NCBI GenBank assembly: GCA_964036275.1
Contig: OZ038433.1
Span: 8,411,048 to 8,475,047, forward strand
Origin: Litoditis marina
Taxonomy: Eukaryota; Nematoda; Chromadorea; Rhabditida; Rhabditidae
Direction: 5' to 3'
Length of the DNA: 64,000 nt
The translations under genes were made by a program, and so were the position numbers. Of this stretch, positions 11,501 through 22,529 are shown one piece after another (the first letter of the stretch is position 1; every line of letters begins with the position of its first letter). The notes under the pieces are model-generated. The model was not told the origin of the DNA and ran no database searches. It saw only the letters and a program-made list of their open reading frames with translations.

Positions 11501-12100
11501 AAGTAAGTTCTGAAAATGGCGTAGTGACAGCTCGCTGCAGTTTGTATTTGCAGACCCACGAAAAACCAATAAATATGGTGATTTAGAAAAAGCTAGAAAA
11601 CTATTCAGAATAACTAAAACAAAATAAAAAGATTTGTACTTTTAAAACTAGTCTTTACAATTCAATGATTCAGTTTGGATTGATGTTAATCTTTCTCTGT
11701 CGTTTTCTATCAAACAAAGCTACTCATCAAAGTTTTGGTTTGGTTTGTTTCAAGTAAGTTCTGAAAATGGCGTAGTGACAGCTCGCTGCAGTTTGTATTT
11801 GCAGACCCACGAAAAACCAATAAGTACGGTGATTTAGATGTTTATATGATGTAAAAAGCTAGAAAACTACTGAGAAACATTAAAATTACATTGAAAGATT
11901 TGTATTTTTGAAACAAGTCAAGACAAATCAATAATTTATTTTGGATTCATGTTAATCTTTCTCTTTCGTTTTCTTTCAAACGAAGCTATGTTATATTTCC
12001 TGGAAGTCTTGGTTTGGTTTGTTGCAAACAAGTTCTGAAAATGGTGTAGCGACAGCTCGCTGCAGTCTATAACATTTTCAGACCCACGAAAAACCGAGAA
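8580..12100. repeat. tRNA-free satellite block of tandem type 1 monomers
   Basis: Tandem monomers of about 245 bp run without any tRNA copy. Variants alternate at two sites: ATTCAGTTTGG versus ATTTACATTGG, and CTTCTTCG versus CTCTGTCG. Type 2 monomers reappear near 9.1-9.35 kb and at 11.9-12.4 kb. This is the longest stretch of the array itself without a tRNA. Confidence 0.85.
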
Positions 12101-12454
12101 GTACGGTGATTTAGATGTTTACATGATGTGAAAATCTAGAAAACTACTGAGAAACATTAAAATCATATTGAAAGATTTGTATTTTTGAAACAAGTCAAGA
12201 CAAATCAATAATTTATTTTGGATTTATGTTAATCTTTCTCTTTCGTTTTCTTTCAAACGAAGCTATGTTATGTTTCCTGGAAGTCTTGGTTTGGTTTGTT
12301 GCAAACAAGTTCTGAAACAGGTGTAGCGACAGCTCGCTGCAGTCTATAACATTTTCAGACCCACGAAAAACCGAGAAGTACGGTGATTTAGATGTTTACA
12401 TGATGTAAAAAGCTAGAAAACTATTCAGAACAACTTAAACAAAACAAAAAGTTT

Positions 12455-12528
12455 TGCCGCCAGCAGGGGTCGAACCTGCGACCTTGGGCTTATTAGACCC
12501 ACGCTCTAACCAACTGAGCTATGGCGGC
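12455..12528 (-). tRNA. tRNA-Ile(AAU)
   Basis: Same sequence as 645-718; the trailer reads AAAACTTTTTG, giving a T5 terminator; full leader. Confidence 0.94.
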
Positions 12529-13408
12529 TACGAATGTGGCTGTGAAACTCTCGGTGACCCTATGCATGGGAATTTCATCGGGCCGCGTGGTATAGAGCTT
12601 GTCTATGCTTCTGAGTGTATTTCTAAAACGAGTCGTTGCAATTCAATGGTTTATTTTGGATTGATGTTAATCTTTCTTCTTCGTTTTTCTCAAACAAAGC
12701 TACTCATCAAAGTTTTGGTTTGGTTTGTTTCAAGTAAGTTCTGAAAATGGCGTAGTGACAGCTCGCTGCAGTTTGTATTTGCAGACCCACGAAAAACCAA
12801 TAAGTATGGTGATTTAGAAAAAGCTAGAAAACTATTCAGAATTGCTAGAACAAAATAAAAAGATTTGTACTTTTAAAACGAGTCGTTGCAATTCAATGAT
12901 TTAATTTGGATTGATGTTAATCTTTCTCTGTCGTTTTCTATCAAACAAAGCTGCTCATCAAAGGTTTGGTTTGGTTTGTTTCAAGTAAGTTCTGAAAATG
13001 GCGTAGTGACAGCTCGCTGCAGTTTGTATTTGCAGACCCACGAAAAACCAATAAGTACGGTGATTTAGATGTTCATATGATGTAAAAAGCTAGAAAACTA
13101 CTGAGAAACATTAAAATTACATTGAAAGATTTGTATTTTTGAAACAAGTCAAGACAAATCAATAATTTGTTTTGGATTTATGTTAATCTTTCTCTTTCGT
13201 TTTCTTTCAAACGAAGCTATGTTATATTTCCTGGAAGTCTTGGTTTGGTTTGTTGCAAACAAGTTCTGAAACAGGTGTAGCGACAGCTCGCTGCAGTCTA
13301 TAACATTTTCAGACCCACGAAAAACCGAGAAGTACGGTGATTTAGATGTTTACATGATGTAAAAAGCTAGAAAACTATTCAGAACAACTAAAACAAAACA
13401 AAAAGATT

Positions 13409-13482
13409 TGCCGCCAGCAGGGGTCGAACCTGCGACCTTGGGCTTATTAGACCCACGCTCTAACCAACTGAGCTATGGCGGC
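13409..13482 (-). tRNA. tRNA-Ile(AAU)
   Basis: Same sequence as 645-718; T5 terminator. The leader is a hybrid: it carries the ACACTCTGC variant typical of the 28-35 kb genes, but the full GGCCGCGTGGTATAGAG block. Confidence 0.94.
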
Positions 13483-14386
13483 TACGAGTGTGGCTGTGAA
13501 ACTCTCGGTGACACTCTGCATGGGAATTTCATCGGGCCGCGTGGTATAGAGCTTGTCTATGCTTCTGAGTGTATTTCTAAAACGAGTCGTTGCAATTCAA
13601 TGATTTATTTTGGATTGATGTTAATCTTTCTTCTTCGTTTTTCTCAAACAAAGCTACTCATCAAAGTTTTGGTTTGGTTTGTTTCAAGTAAGTTCTGAAA
13701 ATGGCGTAGTGACAGCTCGCTGCAGTTTGTATTTGCAGACCCACGAAAAACCAATAAGTATGGTGATTTAGATGTTTATATGATGTAAAAAGCTAGAAAA
13801 CTACTGAGAAACATTAAAATCATATTGAAAGATTTGTATTTTTGAAACAAGTCAAGACAAATCAATAATTTATTTTGGATTTATGTTAATCTCTCTTTCG
13901 TTTTCTTTCAAACGAAGCTATGTTATGTTTCCTGGAAGTCTTGGTTTGGTTTGTTGCAAACAAGTTCTGAGAATGGTGTAGCGACAGCTCGCTGCAGTCT
14001 ATAACATTTTCAGACCCACGAAAAACCGAGAAGTACGGTGATTTAGATGTTTACATGATGTAAAAAGCTAGAAAACTACTGAGAAACATTAAAATCATAT
14101 TGAAAGATTTGTATTTTTGAAACAAGTCAAGACAAATCAATAATTTATTTTGGATTTATGTTAATCTTTCTCTTTCGTTTTCTTTCAAACAAAGCTATGT
14201 TATATTTCCTGGAAGTCTTGGTTTGGTTTGTTGCAAACAAGTTCTGAAAATGGTGTAGCGACAGCTCGCTGCAGTCTATAACATTTTCAGACCCACGAAA
14301 AACCGAGAAGTACGGTGATTTAGATGTTTACATGATGTAAAAAGCTAGAAAACTATTCAGAACAACTTAAACAAAACAAAAAGTTT

Positions 14387-14460
14387 TGCCGCCAGCAGGG
14401 GTCGAACCTGCGACCTTGGGCTTATTAGACCCACGCTCTAACCAACTGAGCTATGGCGGC
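14387..14460 (-). tRNA. tRNA-Ile(AAU)
   Basis: Same sequence as 645-718; T5 terminator with AAAAC trailer; full leader. Confidence 0.94.
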
Positions 14461-15089
14461 TACGAATGTGGCTGTGAAACTCTCGGTGACCCTATGCATG
14501 GGAATTTCATCGGGCCGCGTGGTATAGAGCTTGTCTATGCTTCTGAGTGTATTTCTAAAGCGAGTCGTTGCAACTCAATGATTTATTTTGGATTGATGTT
14601 AATCTTTCTTCTTCGTTTTTCTCAAACAAAGCTACTCATCAAAGTTTTGGTTTGGTTTGTTTCAAGTAAGTTCTGAAAATGGCGTAGTGACAGCTCGCTG
14701 CAGTTTGTATTTGCAGACCCACGAAAAACCAATAAGTATGGTGATTTAGATGTTCATATGATGTAAAAAGCTAGAAAACTACTGAGAAACATTAAAATTA
14801 CATTGAAAGATTTGTATTTTTGAAACAAGTCAAGACAAATCAATAATTTATTTTGGATTTATGTTAATCTTTCTCTTTCGTTTTCTTTCAAACGAAGCTA
14901 TGTTATGTTTCCTGGAATTCTTGGTTTGGTTTGTTGCAAACAAGTTCTGAAACAGGTGTAGCGACAGCTCGCTGCAGTCTATAACATTTTCAGACCCACG
15001 AAAAACCGAGAAGTACGGTGATTTAGATGTTTACATGATGTAAAAAGCTAGAAAACTATTCAGAACAACTAAAACAAAACAAAAAGATT

Positions 15090-15163
15090 TGCCGCCAGCA
15101 GGGGTCGAACCTGCGACCTTGGGCTTATTAGACCCACGCTCTAACCAACTGAGCTATGGCGGC
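15090..15163 (-). tRNA. tRNA-Ile(AAU)
   Basis: Same sequence as 645-718; T5 terminator; full leader with a small change (CGGTAGCCC). Confidence 0.94.
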
Positions 15164-15792
15164 TACGAATGTGGCTGTGAAACTCTCGGTAGCCCTATGC
15201 ATGGGAATTTCATCGGGCCGCGTGGTATAGAGCTTGTCTATGCTTCTGAGTGTATTTCTAAAACGAGTCGTTGCAATTCAATGATTTATTTTGGATTGAT
15301 GTTAATCTTTCTTCTTCGTTTTTCTCAAACAAAGCTACTCATCAAAGTTTTGGTTTGGTTTGTTTCAAGTAAGTTCTGAAAATGGCGTAGTGACAGCTCG
15401 CTGCAGTTTGTATTTGCAGACCCACGAAAAACCAATAAGTATGGTGATTTAGATGTTTATATGATGTAAAAAGCTAGAAAACTACTGAGAAACATTAAAG
15501 TTACATTGAAAGATTTGTATTTTTGAAACAAGTCAAGACAAATCAATAATTAATTTTGGATTGATGTTAATCTTTCTCTTTCGTTTTCTTTCAAACGAAG
15601 CTATGTTATGTTTCCTGGAAGTCTTGGTTTGGTTTGTTGCAAACAAGTTCTGAAAATGGTGTAGCGAAAGCTCGCTGCAGTCTATAACATTTTCAGACCC
15701 ACGAAAAACCGAGAAGTACGGTGATTTAGATGTTTACATGATGTAAAAAGCTAGAAAACTATTCAGAACAACTAAAACAAAACAAAAAGATT

Positions 15793-15866
15793 TGCCGCCA
15801 GCAGGGGTCGAACCTGCGACCTTGGGCTTATTAGACCCACGCTCTAACCAACTGAGCTATGGCGGC
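15793..15866 (-). tRNA. tRNA-Ile(AAU)
   Basis: Same sequence as 645-718; T5 terminator; full leader. The inverted TIR element begins about 550 bp to the right. Confidence 0.94.
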
Positions 15867-16678
15867 TACGAATGTGGCTCTGAAACTCTCGGTGACCCTA
15901 TGCATGGGAATTTCATCGGGCCGCGTGGTATAGAGCTTGTCTATGTTTCTGAGTGTATTTCTAAAACGAGTCGTTGCAATTCAATGATTTATTTTGGATT
16001 GATGTTAATATTTCTTCTTCGTTTTTCTCAAACAAAGCTACTCATCAAAGTTTTGGTTTGGTTTGTTTCAAGTAAGTTCTGAAAATGGCGTAGTGACAGC
16101 TCGCTGCAGTTTGTATTTGCAGACCCACGAAAAACCAATAAGTATGGTGATTTAGAAAAAGCTGGAAAACTATTCAGAATAACTAGAACAAAATAAAAAG
16201 ATTTGTACTTTTAAAACGAGTCGTTGCAATTCAATGATTTAATTTGGATTGATGTTAATCTTTCTCTGTCGTTTTCTATCAAACAAAGCTGCTCATCAAA
16301 GTTTTGGTTTGGTTTGTTTCAAGTAAGTTCTGAAAATGGCGTAGTGACAGCTCGCTGCAGTTTGTATTTGCAGACCCACGAAAAACCAATAAGTACGGTG
16401 ATTTAGATGTTCATATAAGACGGTTCCAACTAAATTTTTTTCAAAATTCAAAGTAATTCACGGAATTCTGTCAATCTGTGAACGGGAACTTTTTCTTGCG
16501 CCTTGCGGTCGAAATGACACAATTTTAGTTTTCTTGTCAACGCGATGTTGGCATTTGACAATGAGGTTCAGATTCTTTTGGCAAATGCTAAGTGAATGGA
16601 GTTCTCTTGTCTCTTGTCACCCAAAGGGATCATCTTTACCATTTGCCATTTGCACTGATTCATTTTGACACGTGCCAA

Positions 16679-16752
16679 ACCGTTGAGGGGATTCGAACCC
16701 TTGGCCGTTGGGCCAAAAGCAAGAGCACTACCACTACACTAAGGGAGCACCC
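16679..16752 (-). pseudogene. tRNA-like module in inverted TIR element, left arm
   Basis: Counterpart of 1716-1787. The minus strand has the perfect B box GGGTTCGAATCCC and the A box TAGTGTAGTGG. The acceptor stem is absent, so it is not a functional tRNA. Confidence 0.65.
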
Positions 16753-17105
16753 GCATTTGAAAAGAAAGGACCGCGCTATATACAACAACGCCGCAATTGA
16801 TTCTGTTAATGTTGTCACACATATGAGTGTATTAAAAGGGATGAGTTTATTAAAAAAACAATTTGAATAAATAATAAACGTGAAATTTAATTAAACGTTC
16901 ACATCAAAAAAAACATTTCAGCTAGTTAAAAGCCAGTAGCAACTTTTTGCCCAACATCGCAGGTTTAAGTGTTTACAATATTCCCTTTTCCGCTTCTCGT
17001 TTTTCTTTCAAAGATTCGCACCCATAATTCGATAATCTATCCTCATTCCGTTATGAATATGACCGCCCCGATGTGTGTGTACGAACTGTTCGCGCTCTTG
17101 AACGT

Positions 17106-17178
17106 AGCCCGCTTAGTATAGTGACAAGCGTCTCACTTTTGGTGTGAAGGGGTCAGGTTCGATTCCCGCATGAGGCAA
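17106..17178 (+). pseudogene. tRNA-like module in inverted TIR element, right arm
   Basis: Counterpart of 1291-1363, on the plus strand, with B box GGTTCGATTCC and A box TAGTATAGTGA. It is followed by TTGACACGTGTCAA and the three ~30 bp repeats. Confidence 0.65.
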
Positions 17179-17813
17179 AACCTTGTTGACACGTGTCAAG
17201 AAAGAGGATAGTTCTTGGCAATTGTCAGTGTTGAGCAGTGATAATATCACTTGCCAAATGTTGAGCAGTGATAATATCACTTGCCAAGTGTTGAGCAGTG
17301 ATAGTATCACTTGGCAGACGTCAATATCTATGTTGGCGCTTGTCATTTGGGTTGGCTCTAATATTTCCCAGATACATCAGCAACTTTGACAAGATAATGG
17401 TTTACTTGTCACACCCACTCCGTTGACAACATTTTGGTTAAAAAACAGGAATTTTGAAAAAATTTAGTTGGACCCGTCTTATATGATGTAAAAAGCTAGA
17501 AAACTACTGAGAAACATTAAAATTACATTGAAAGATTTGTATTTTTGAAACAAGTCAAGACAAATCAATAATTTATTTTGGATTTATGTTAATCTTTCTC
17601 TTTCGTTTTCTTTCAAACGAAGCTATGTTATGTTTCCTGGAAGTCTTGGTTTGGTTTGTTGCAAACAAGTTCTGAAAATGGTGTAGCGACAGCTCGCTGC
17701 AGTCTATAACATTTTCAGACCCACGAAAACCGAGAAGTACGGTGATTTAGATGTTTACATGATGTGAAAAGCTAGAAAACTATTCAGAATAACTAAAACA
17801 AAACAAAAAGATT

Positions 17814-17887
17814 TGCCGCCAGCAGGGGTCGAACCTGCGACCTTGGGCTTATTAGACCCACGCTCTAACCAACTGAGCTATGGCGGC
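17814..17887 (-). tRNA. tRNA-Ile(AAU)
   Basis: Same sequence as 645-718; T5 terminator; full leader with GGGAAGTTC instead of GGGAATTTC. Confidence 0.94.
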
Positions 17888-19043
17888 TACGAATGTGGCT
17901 GTGAAACTCTCGGTGACCCTATGCATGGGAAGTTCATCGGGCCGCGTGGTATAGAGCTTGTCTATGCTTCTGAGTGTATTTCTAAAACGAGTCGTTGCAA
18001 TTCAATGGTTTATTTTGGATCGACGTTAATTTTTCTTCTTCGTTTTTCTCAAACAAAGCTACTCATCAAAGTTTTGGTTTGGTTTGTTTCAAGTAAGTTC
18101 TGAAAATGGCGTAGTGACAGCTCGCTGCAGTTTGTATTTGCAGACCCACGAAAAACCAATAAGTATGGTGATTTAGAAAAAGCTAGAAAACTATTCAGAA
18201 TAACTAGAACAAAATAAAAAGATTTGTACTTTTAAAACTAGTCTTTACAAATCAATGATTTAATTTGGATTGATGTTAATCTTTCTCTGTCGTTTTCTAT
18301 CAAACAAAGCTGCTCATCAAAGTTTTGGTTTGGTTTGTTTCAAGTAAGTTCTGAAAATGGCGTAGTGACAGCTCGCTGCAGTTTGTATTTGCAGACCCAC
18401 GAAAAACCAATTAGTACGGTGATTTAGATGTTCATATGATGTAAAAAGCTAGAAAACTACTGAGAAACATTAAAATTACATTGAAAGATTTGTATTTTTG
18501 AAACAAGTCAAGACAAATCAATAATTTATTTTGGATTCATGTTAATCTTTCTCTTTCGTTTTCTTTCAAACGAAGCTATGTTATATTTTCTGGAAGTCTT
18601 GGTTTGGTTTGTTGCAAACAAGTTCTGAAAATGGTGTAGCGACAGCTCGCTGCAGTCTATAACATTTTCAGACCCACGAAAACCGAGAAGTACGGTGATT
18701 TAGATGTTTACATGATGTAAAAAGCTAGAAAACTACTGAGAAACATTAAAATCATATTGAAAGATTTGTATTTTTGAACCAAGTCAAGACAAATCAATAA
18801 TTTATTTTGGATTTATGTTAATCTTTCTCTTTCTTTTTCTTTCAAACGAAGCTATGTTATATTTCCTGGAAGTCTTGGTTTGGTTTGTTGCAAACAAGTT
18901 CTGAAAATGGTGTAGCGACAGCTCGCTGCAGTCTATAACATTTTCAGACCCACGAAAAACCGAGAAGTACGGTGATTTAGATGTTTACATGATGTAAAAA
19001 GCTAGAAAACTATTCAGAACAACTGAAACAAAACAAAAAGATT

Positions 19044-19117
19044 TGCCGCCAGCAGGGGTCGAACCTGCGACCTTGGGCTTATTAGACCCACGCTCTAACC
19101 AACTGAGCTATGGCGGC
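19044..19117 (-). tRNA. tRNA-Ile(AAU)
   Basis: Same sequence as 645-718; T5 terminator; full leader with the same GGGAAGTTC marker as the previous gene, supporting a recent local duplication. Confidence 0.94.
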
Positions 19118-19889
19118 TACGAATGTGGCTGTGAAACTCTCGGTGACCCTATGCATGGGAAGTTCATCGGGCCGCGTGGTATAGAGCTTGTCTATGCTTC
19201 TGAGTGTATTTCTAAAACGAGTCGTTGCAATTCAATGGTTTATTTTGGATCGACGTTAATCTTTCTTCTTCGTTTTTCTCAAACAAAGCTACTCATCAAA
19301 GTTTTGGTTTGGTTTGTTTCAAGTAAGTTCTGAAAATGGCGTAGTGACAGCTCGCTGCAGTTTGTATTTGCAGACCCACGAAAAACCAATAAGTACGGTG
19401 ATTTAGAAAAAGCTAGAAAACTATTCAGAATAACTAGAACAAAATAAAAAGATTTGTACTTTTAAAACTAGTCTTTACAAATCAATGATTTAATTTGGAT
19501 TGATGTTAATCTTTCTCTGTCGTTTTCTATCAAACAAAGCTGCTCATCAAAGTTTTGGTTTGGTTTGTTTCAAGTAAGTTCTGAAAATGGCGTAGTGACA
19601 GCTCGCTGCAGTTTGTATTTGCAGACCCACGAAAAACCAATTAGTACGGTGATTTAGATGTTCATATGATGTAAAAAGCTAGAAAACTACTGAGAAACAT
19701 TAAAATTACATTGAAAGATTTGTATTTTTGAAACAAGTCAAGACAAATCAATAATTTATTTTGGATTCATGTTAATCTTTCTCTTTCGTTTTCTTTCAAA
19801 CGAAGCTATGTTATATTTTCTGGAAGTCTTGGTTTGGTTTGTTGCAAACAAGTTCTGAAAATGGTGTAGCGACAGCTCGCTGCAGTCTA

Positions 19890-20329
19890 TAGTTCGTTTC
19901 ACCCATCGATAGCAGTCAGCCATGCTGGCCGAGCGCACCCTACTTGCAGGCGACTGATCTGGCAGCTTGCCAGTCTTTTCATTACAAATAAAAATCCAAA
20001 AAGTGGTTATTTTGAGTTTTTTGCACATATTTTGTATACAAAAGGTTACCACATAATCGGGGAGTAATTAAAACAACTTTTTGTGCGATAAAATTAGGTT
20101 TGAAAAACAGCCAGAAAAGATGTTTGGATATCACTGTTTTTATTTTCGGCCATCATGTTCAGATGGCCGGCTGCTTGTGGGCGCCGCGCCACCTATCCGA
20201 GCGGAGTTCAATACCCAGCTGGTGCACAATTTTGATTAGGCTGATCGCTGTTGGAAACTTTCCAACACAATTGACTCCGCCCACTAAAATGTACTGTACC
20301 TGGCTGCTATCGATGGGTGAAACGAACTA
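19890..20329. mobile_element. 440 bp MITE with 26 bp perfect TIRs and TA duplication
   Basis: The left end TAGTTCGTTTCACCCATCG and the right end are exact inverted repeats over 26 bp, extending to about 30 bp with one mismatch. TA is duplicated (19888-19889 and 20330-20331). The interior (GCTGGCCGAGCGC, GGAGTTCAATACCC) holds only weak box-A-like and box-B-like words, and I see no convincing tRNA-like fold or protein frame. It splits a type 2 monomer at TCTATAACATTTTCAG. The equivalent position in the preceding 1230 bp repeat is uninterrupted and gives the empty site. Confidence 0.9.
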
Positions 20330-20715
20330 TATAACATTTTCAGACCCACGAAAACCGAGAAGTACGGTGATTTAGATGTTTACATGATGTAAAAAGCTAG
20401 AAAACTACTGAGAAACATTAAAATCATATTGAAAGATTTGTATTTTTGAACCAAGTCAAGACAAATCAATAATTTATTTTGGATTTATGTTAATCTTTCT
20501 CTTTCTTTTTCTTTCAAACGAAGCTATGTTATATTTCCTGGAAGTCTTGGTTTGGTTTGTTGCAAACAAGTTCTGAAAATGGTGTAGCGACAGCTCGCTG
20601 CAGTCTATAACATTTTCAGACCCACGAAAAACCGAGAAGTACGGTGATTTAGATGTTTACATGATGTAAAAAGCTAGAAAACTATTCAGAACAACTGAAA
20701 CAAAACAAAAAGATT

Positions 20716-20789
20716 TGCCGCCAGCAGGGGTCGAACCTGCGACCTTGGGCTTATTAGACCCACGCTCTAACCAACTGAGCTATGGCGGC
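20716..20789 (-). tRNA. tRNA-Ile(AAU)
   Basis: Same sequence as 645-718; T5 terminator; full leader. Confidence 0.94.
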
Positions 20790-21699
20790 TACGAATGTGG
20801 CTGTGAAACTCTCGGTGACCCTATGCATGGAAAGTTCATCGGGCCGCGTGGTATAGAGCTTGTCTATGCTTCTGAGTGTATTTCTAAAACGAGTCGTTGC
20901 AATTCAATGATTTATTTTGGATTGATGTTAATCTTTCTTCTTCGTTTTTCTCAAACAAAGCTACTCATCAAAGTTTTGGTTTGGTTTGTTTCAAGTAAGT
21001 TCTGAAAATGGCGTAGTGACAGCTCGCTGCAGTTTGTATTTGCAGACCCACGAAAAACCAATAAGTATGGTGATTTAGATGTTTATATGATGAAAAAAGC
21101 TAGAAAACTACTGAGAAACATTAAAATTACATTGAAAGATTTGTATTTTTGAAACAAGTCAAGTCAAGACAAATCAATATTTAATTTTGGATTGATGTTA
21201 ATCTTTCTCTTTCGTTTTCTTTCAAACGAAGCTATGTTATATTTCCTGGAAGTCTTGGTTTGGTTTGTTGCAAACAAGTTCTGAAAATGGTGTAGCGACA
21301 GCTCGCTGCAGTCTATAACATTTTCAGACCCACGAAAAACCGAGAAGTACGGTGATTTAGATGTTTACATGATGTAAAAAGCTAAAAAACTACTGAGAAA
21401 CATTAAAATCATATTGAAAGATTTGTATTTTTGAAACAAGTCAAGACAAATCAATAATTTATTTTGGATTTATGTTAATCTTTCTCTTTAGTTTTCTTTC
21501 AAACGAAGCTATGTTATATTTCCTGGAAGTCTTGGTTTGGTTTGTTGCAAACAAGTTCTGAAAATGGTGTAGCGACAGCTCGCTGCAGTCTATAACATTT
21601 TCAGACCCACGAAAACCGAGAAGTACGGTGATTTAGATGTTTACATGATGTAAAAAGCTAGAAAACTATTCAGAATAACTAAAACAAAACAAAAAGATT

Positions 21700-21773
21700 T
21701 GCCGCCAGCAGGGGTCGAACCTGCGACCTTGGGCTTATTAGACCCACGCTCTAACCAACTGAGCTATGGCGGC
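21700..21773 (-). tRNA. tRNA-Ile(AAU)
   Basis: Same sequence as 645-718; T5 terminator; leader variant with CCGCGTGCTATAGAG. Confidence 0.94.
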
Positions 21774-22403
21774 TACAAATGTGGCTGTGAAACCCTCGGT
21801 GACCCTATGCATGGGAATTTCATCGGGCCGCGTGCTATAGAGCTTGTCTATGCTTCTGAGTGTATTTCTAAAACGAGTCGTTGCAATTCAATGATTTATT
21901 TTGGATTGATGTTAATCTTTCTCTGTCGTTTTCTATCAAACAAAGCTGCTCATCAAAGTTTTGGTTTGGTTTGTTTCAAGTAAGTTCTGAAAATGGCGTA
22001 GTGACAGCTCGCTGCAGTTTGTATTTGCAGACCCACGAAAAACCAATAAGTATGGTGACTTAGATGTTTATATGATGTGAGAAGCTAGAAAACTACTGAG
22101 AAACATTAAAGTTACATTGAAAGATTTGTATTTTTGAAACAAGTCAAGACAAATCAATAATTAATTTTGGATTGATGTTAATCTTTCTCTTTCGTTTTCT
22201 TTCAAACGAAGCTATGTTATGTTTCCTGGAAGTCTTGGTTTGGTTTGTTGCAAACAAGTTCTGAAAATGGTGTGGCGACAGCTCGCTGCAGTCTATAACA
22301 TTTTCAGACCCACGAAAAACCGAGAAGTACGGTGATTTAGATGTTTACATGATGTAAAAAGCTAGAAAACTATTCAGAATAACTAAAACAAAACTAAAAG
22401 ATT

Positions 22404-22477
22404 TGCCGCCAGCAGGGGTCGAACCTGCGACCTTGGGCTTATTAGACCCACGCTCTAACCAACTGAGCTATGGCGGC
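22404..22477 (-). tRNA. tRNA-Ile(AAU) with LINE directly upstream
   Basis: Same sequence as 645-718; T4 terminator. Only 26 bp of its normal leader remains (to 22503); upstream of that is the 3' tail of a minus-strand LINE. The internal A and B boxes are intact, so Pol III transcription could persist, but any upstream element has been replaced. Confidence 0.93.
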
Positions 22478-22529
22478 TACGAATGTGGCTGTGAAACTCT
22501 CGGTTTTTTAATAATAATAATAATAATTT

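Larger units (their letters stand above)
2053..16415. repeat. Satellite/tRNA array segment 2.05-16.4 kb
   Basis: Higher-order repeats of type 1 and type 2 monomers (about 240-276 bp) surround fourteen tRNA-Ile genes from 2385 to 15866. tRNA-to-tRNA spacings are 928, 703, 676, 928, 676, 676, 1204, 4279, 954, 978, 703 and 703 bp, differing by whole monomers. Copies at 2385, 4016, 4692, 5620 and 6296 have the short leader; the others have the full leader. No protein gene is visible between the tRNAs. Confidence 0.9.
16416..17481. mobile_element. TIR element with two outward-facing tRNA-like modules (copy 2, inverted, 1066 bp)
   Basis: Same element as 1017-2052 but reversed: its left end is the GACGGTTCC terminus and its right end the GGACCCGTC terminus. 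TA duplications lie at 16414-16415 and 17482-17483, at the equivalent position of a satellite monomer (GTTCATATGATG when uninterrupted). tRNA-like modules lie at 16679-16752 (minus) and 17106-17178 (plus), again facing outward. The internal ~30 bp repeat with a GTGATAATATCAC core has three units here against two in copy 1, which accounts for the 30 bp length difference. No credible protein frame. Confidence 0.85.
17482..19889. repeat. Satellite/tRNA array segment 17.5-19.9 kb
   Basis: Type 1 and type 2 monomers around tRNA genes 17814-17887 and 19044-19117. The 1230 bp unit starting at 17815 is repeated at 19045, sharing marker substitutions such as GGATCGACGTTAAT and CCAATTAGTACGG. The second copy carries the 440 bp MITE that the first lacks. 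Confidence 0.88.
20330..22503. repeat. Satellite/tRNA array segment 20.3-22.5 kb
   Basis: Type 1 and type 2 monomers around tRNA genes 20716-20789, 21700-21773 and 22404-22477. It ends 26 bp upstream of the last tRNA at the 3' end of a LINE. No protein gene. Confidence 0.9.

Noticed and set aside
8580..12100. CRISPR-like array (regular repeats)
   Set aside because: Units are ~245 bp homogeneous monomers without unique spacers, in a eukaryotic satellite; not CRISPR.
16592..16870. 92-codon frame in the TIR element (and its mirror at 1598-1876)
   Set aside because: It reads through the tRNA-like module in antisense; both copies keep it only because the element copies are nearly identical. No transposase motif.
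20100..20375. 91-codon frame in the 440 bp MITE, and a possible tRNA-like module there (GGCCGAGCGC, GGAGTTCAATACCC)
   Set aside because: The frame crosses the TIR into satellite. The box-like words do not give a foldable tRNA at proper spacing.
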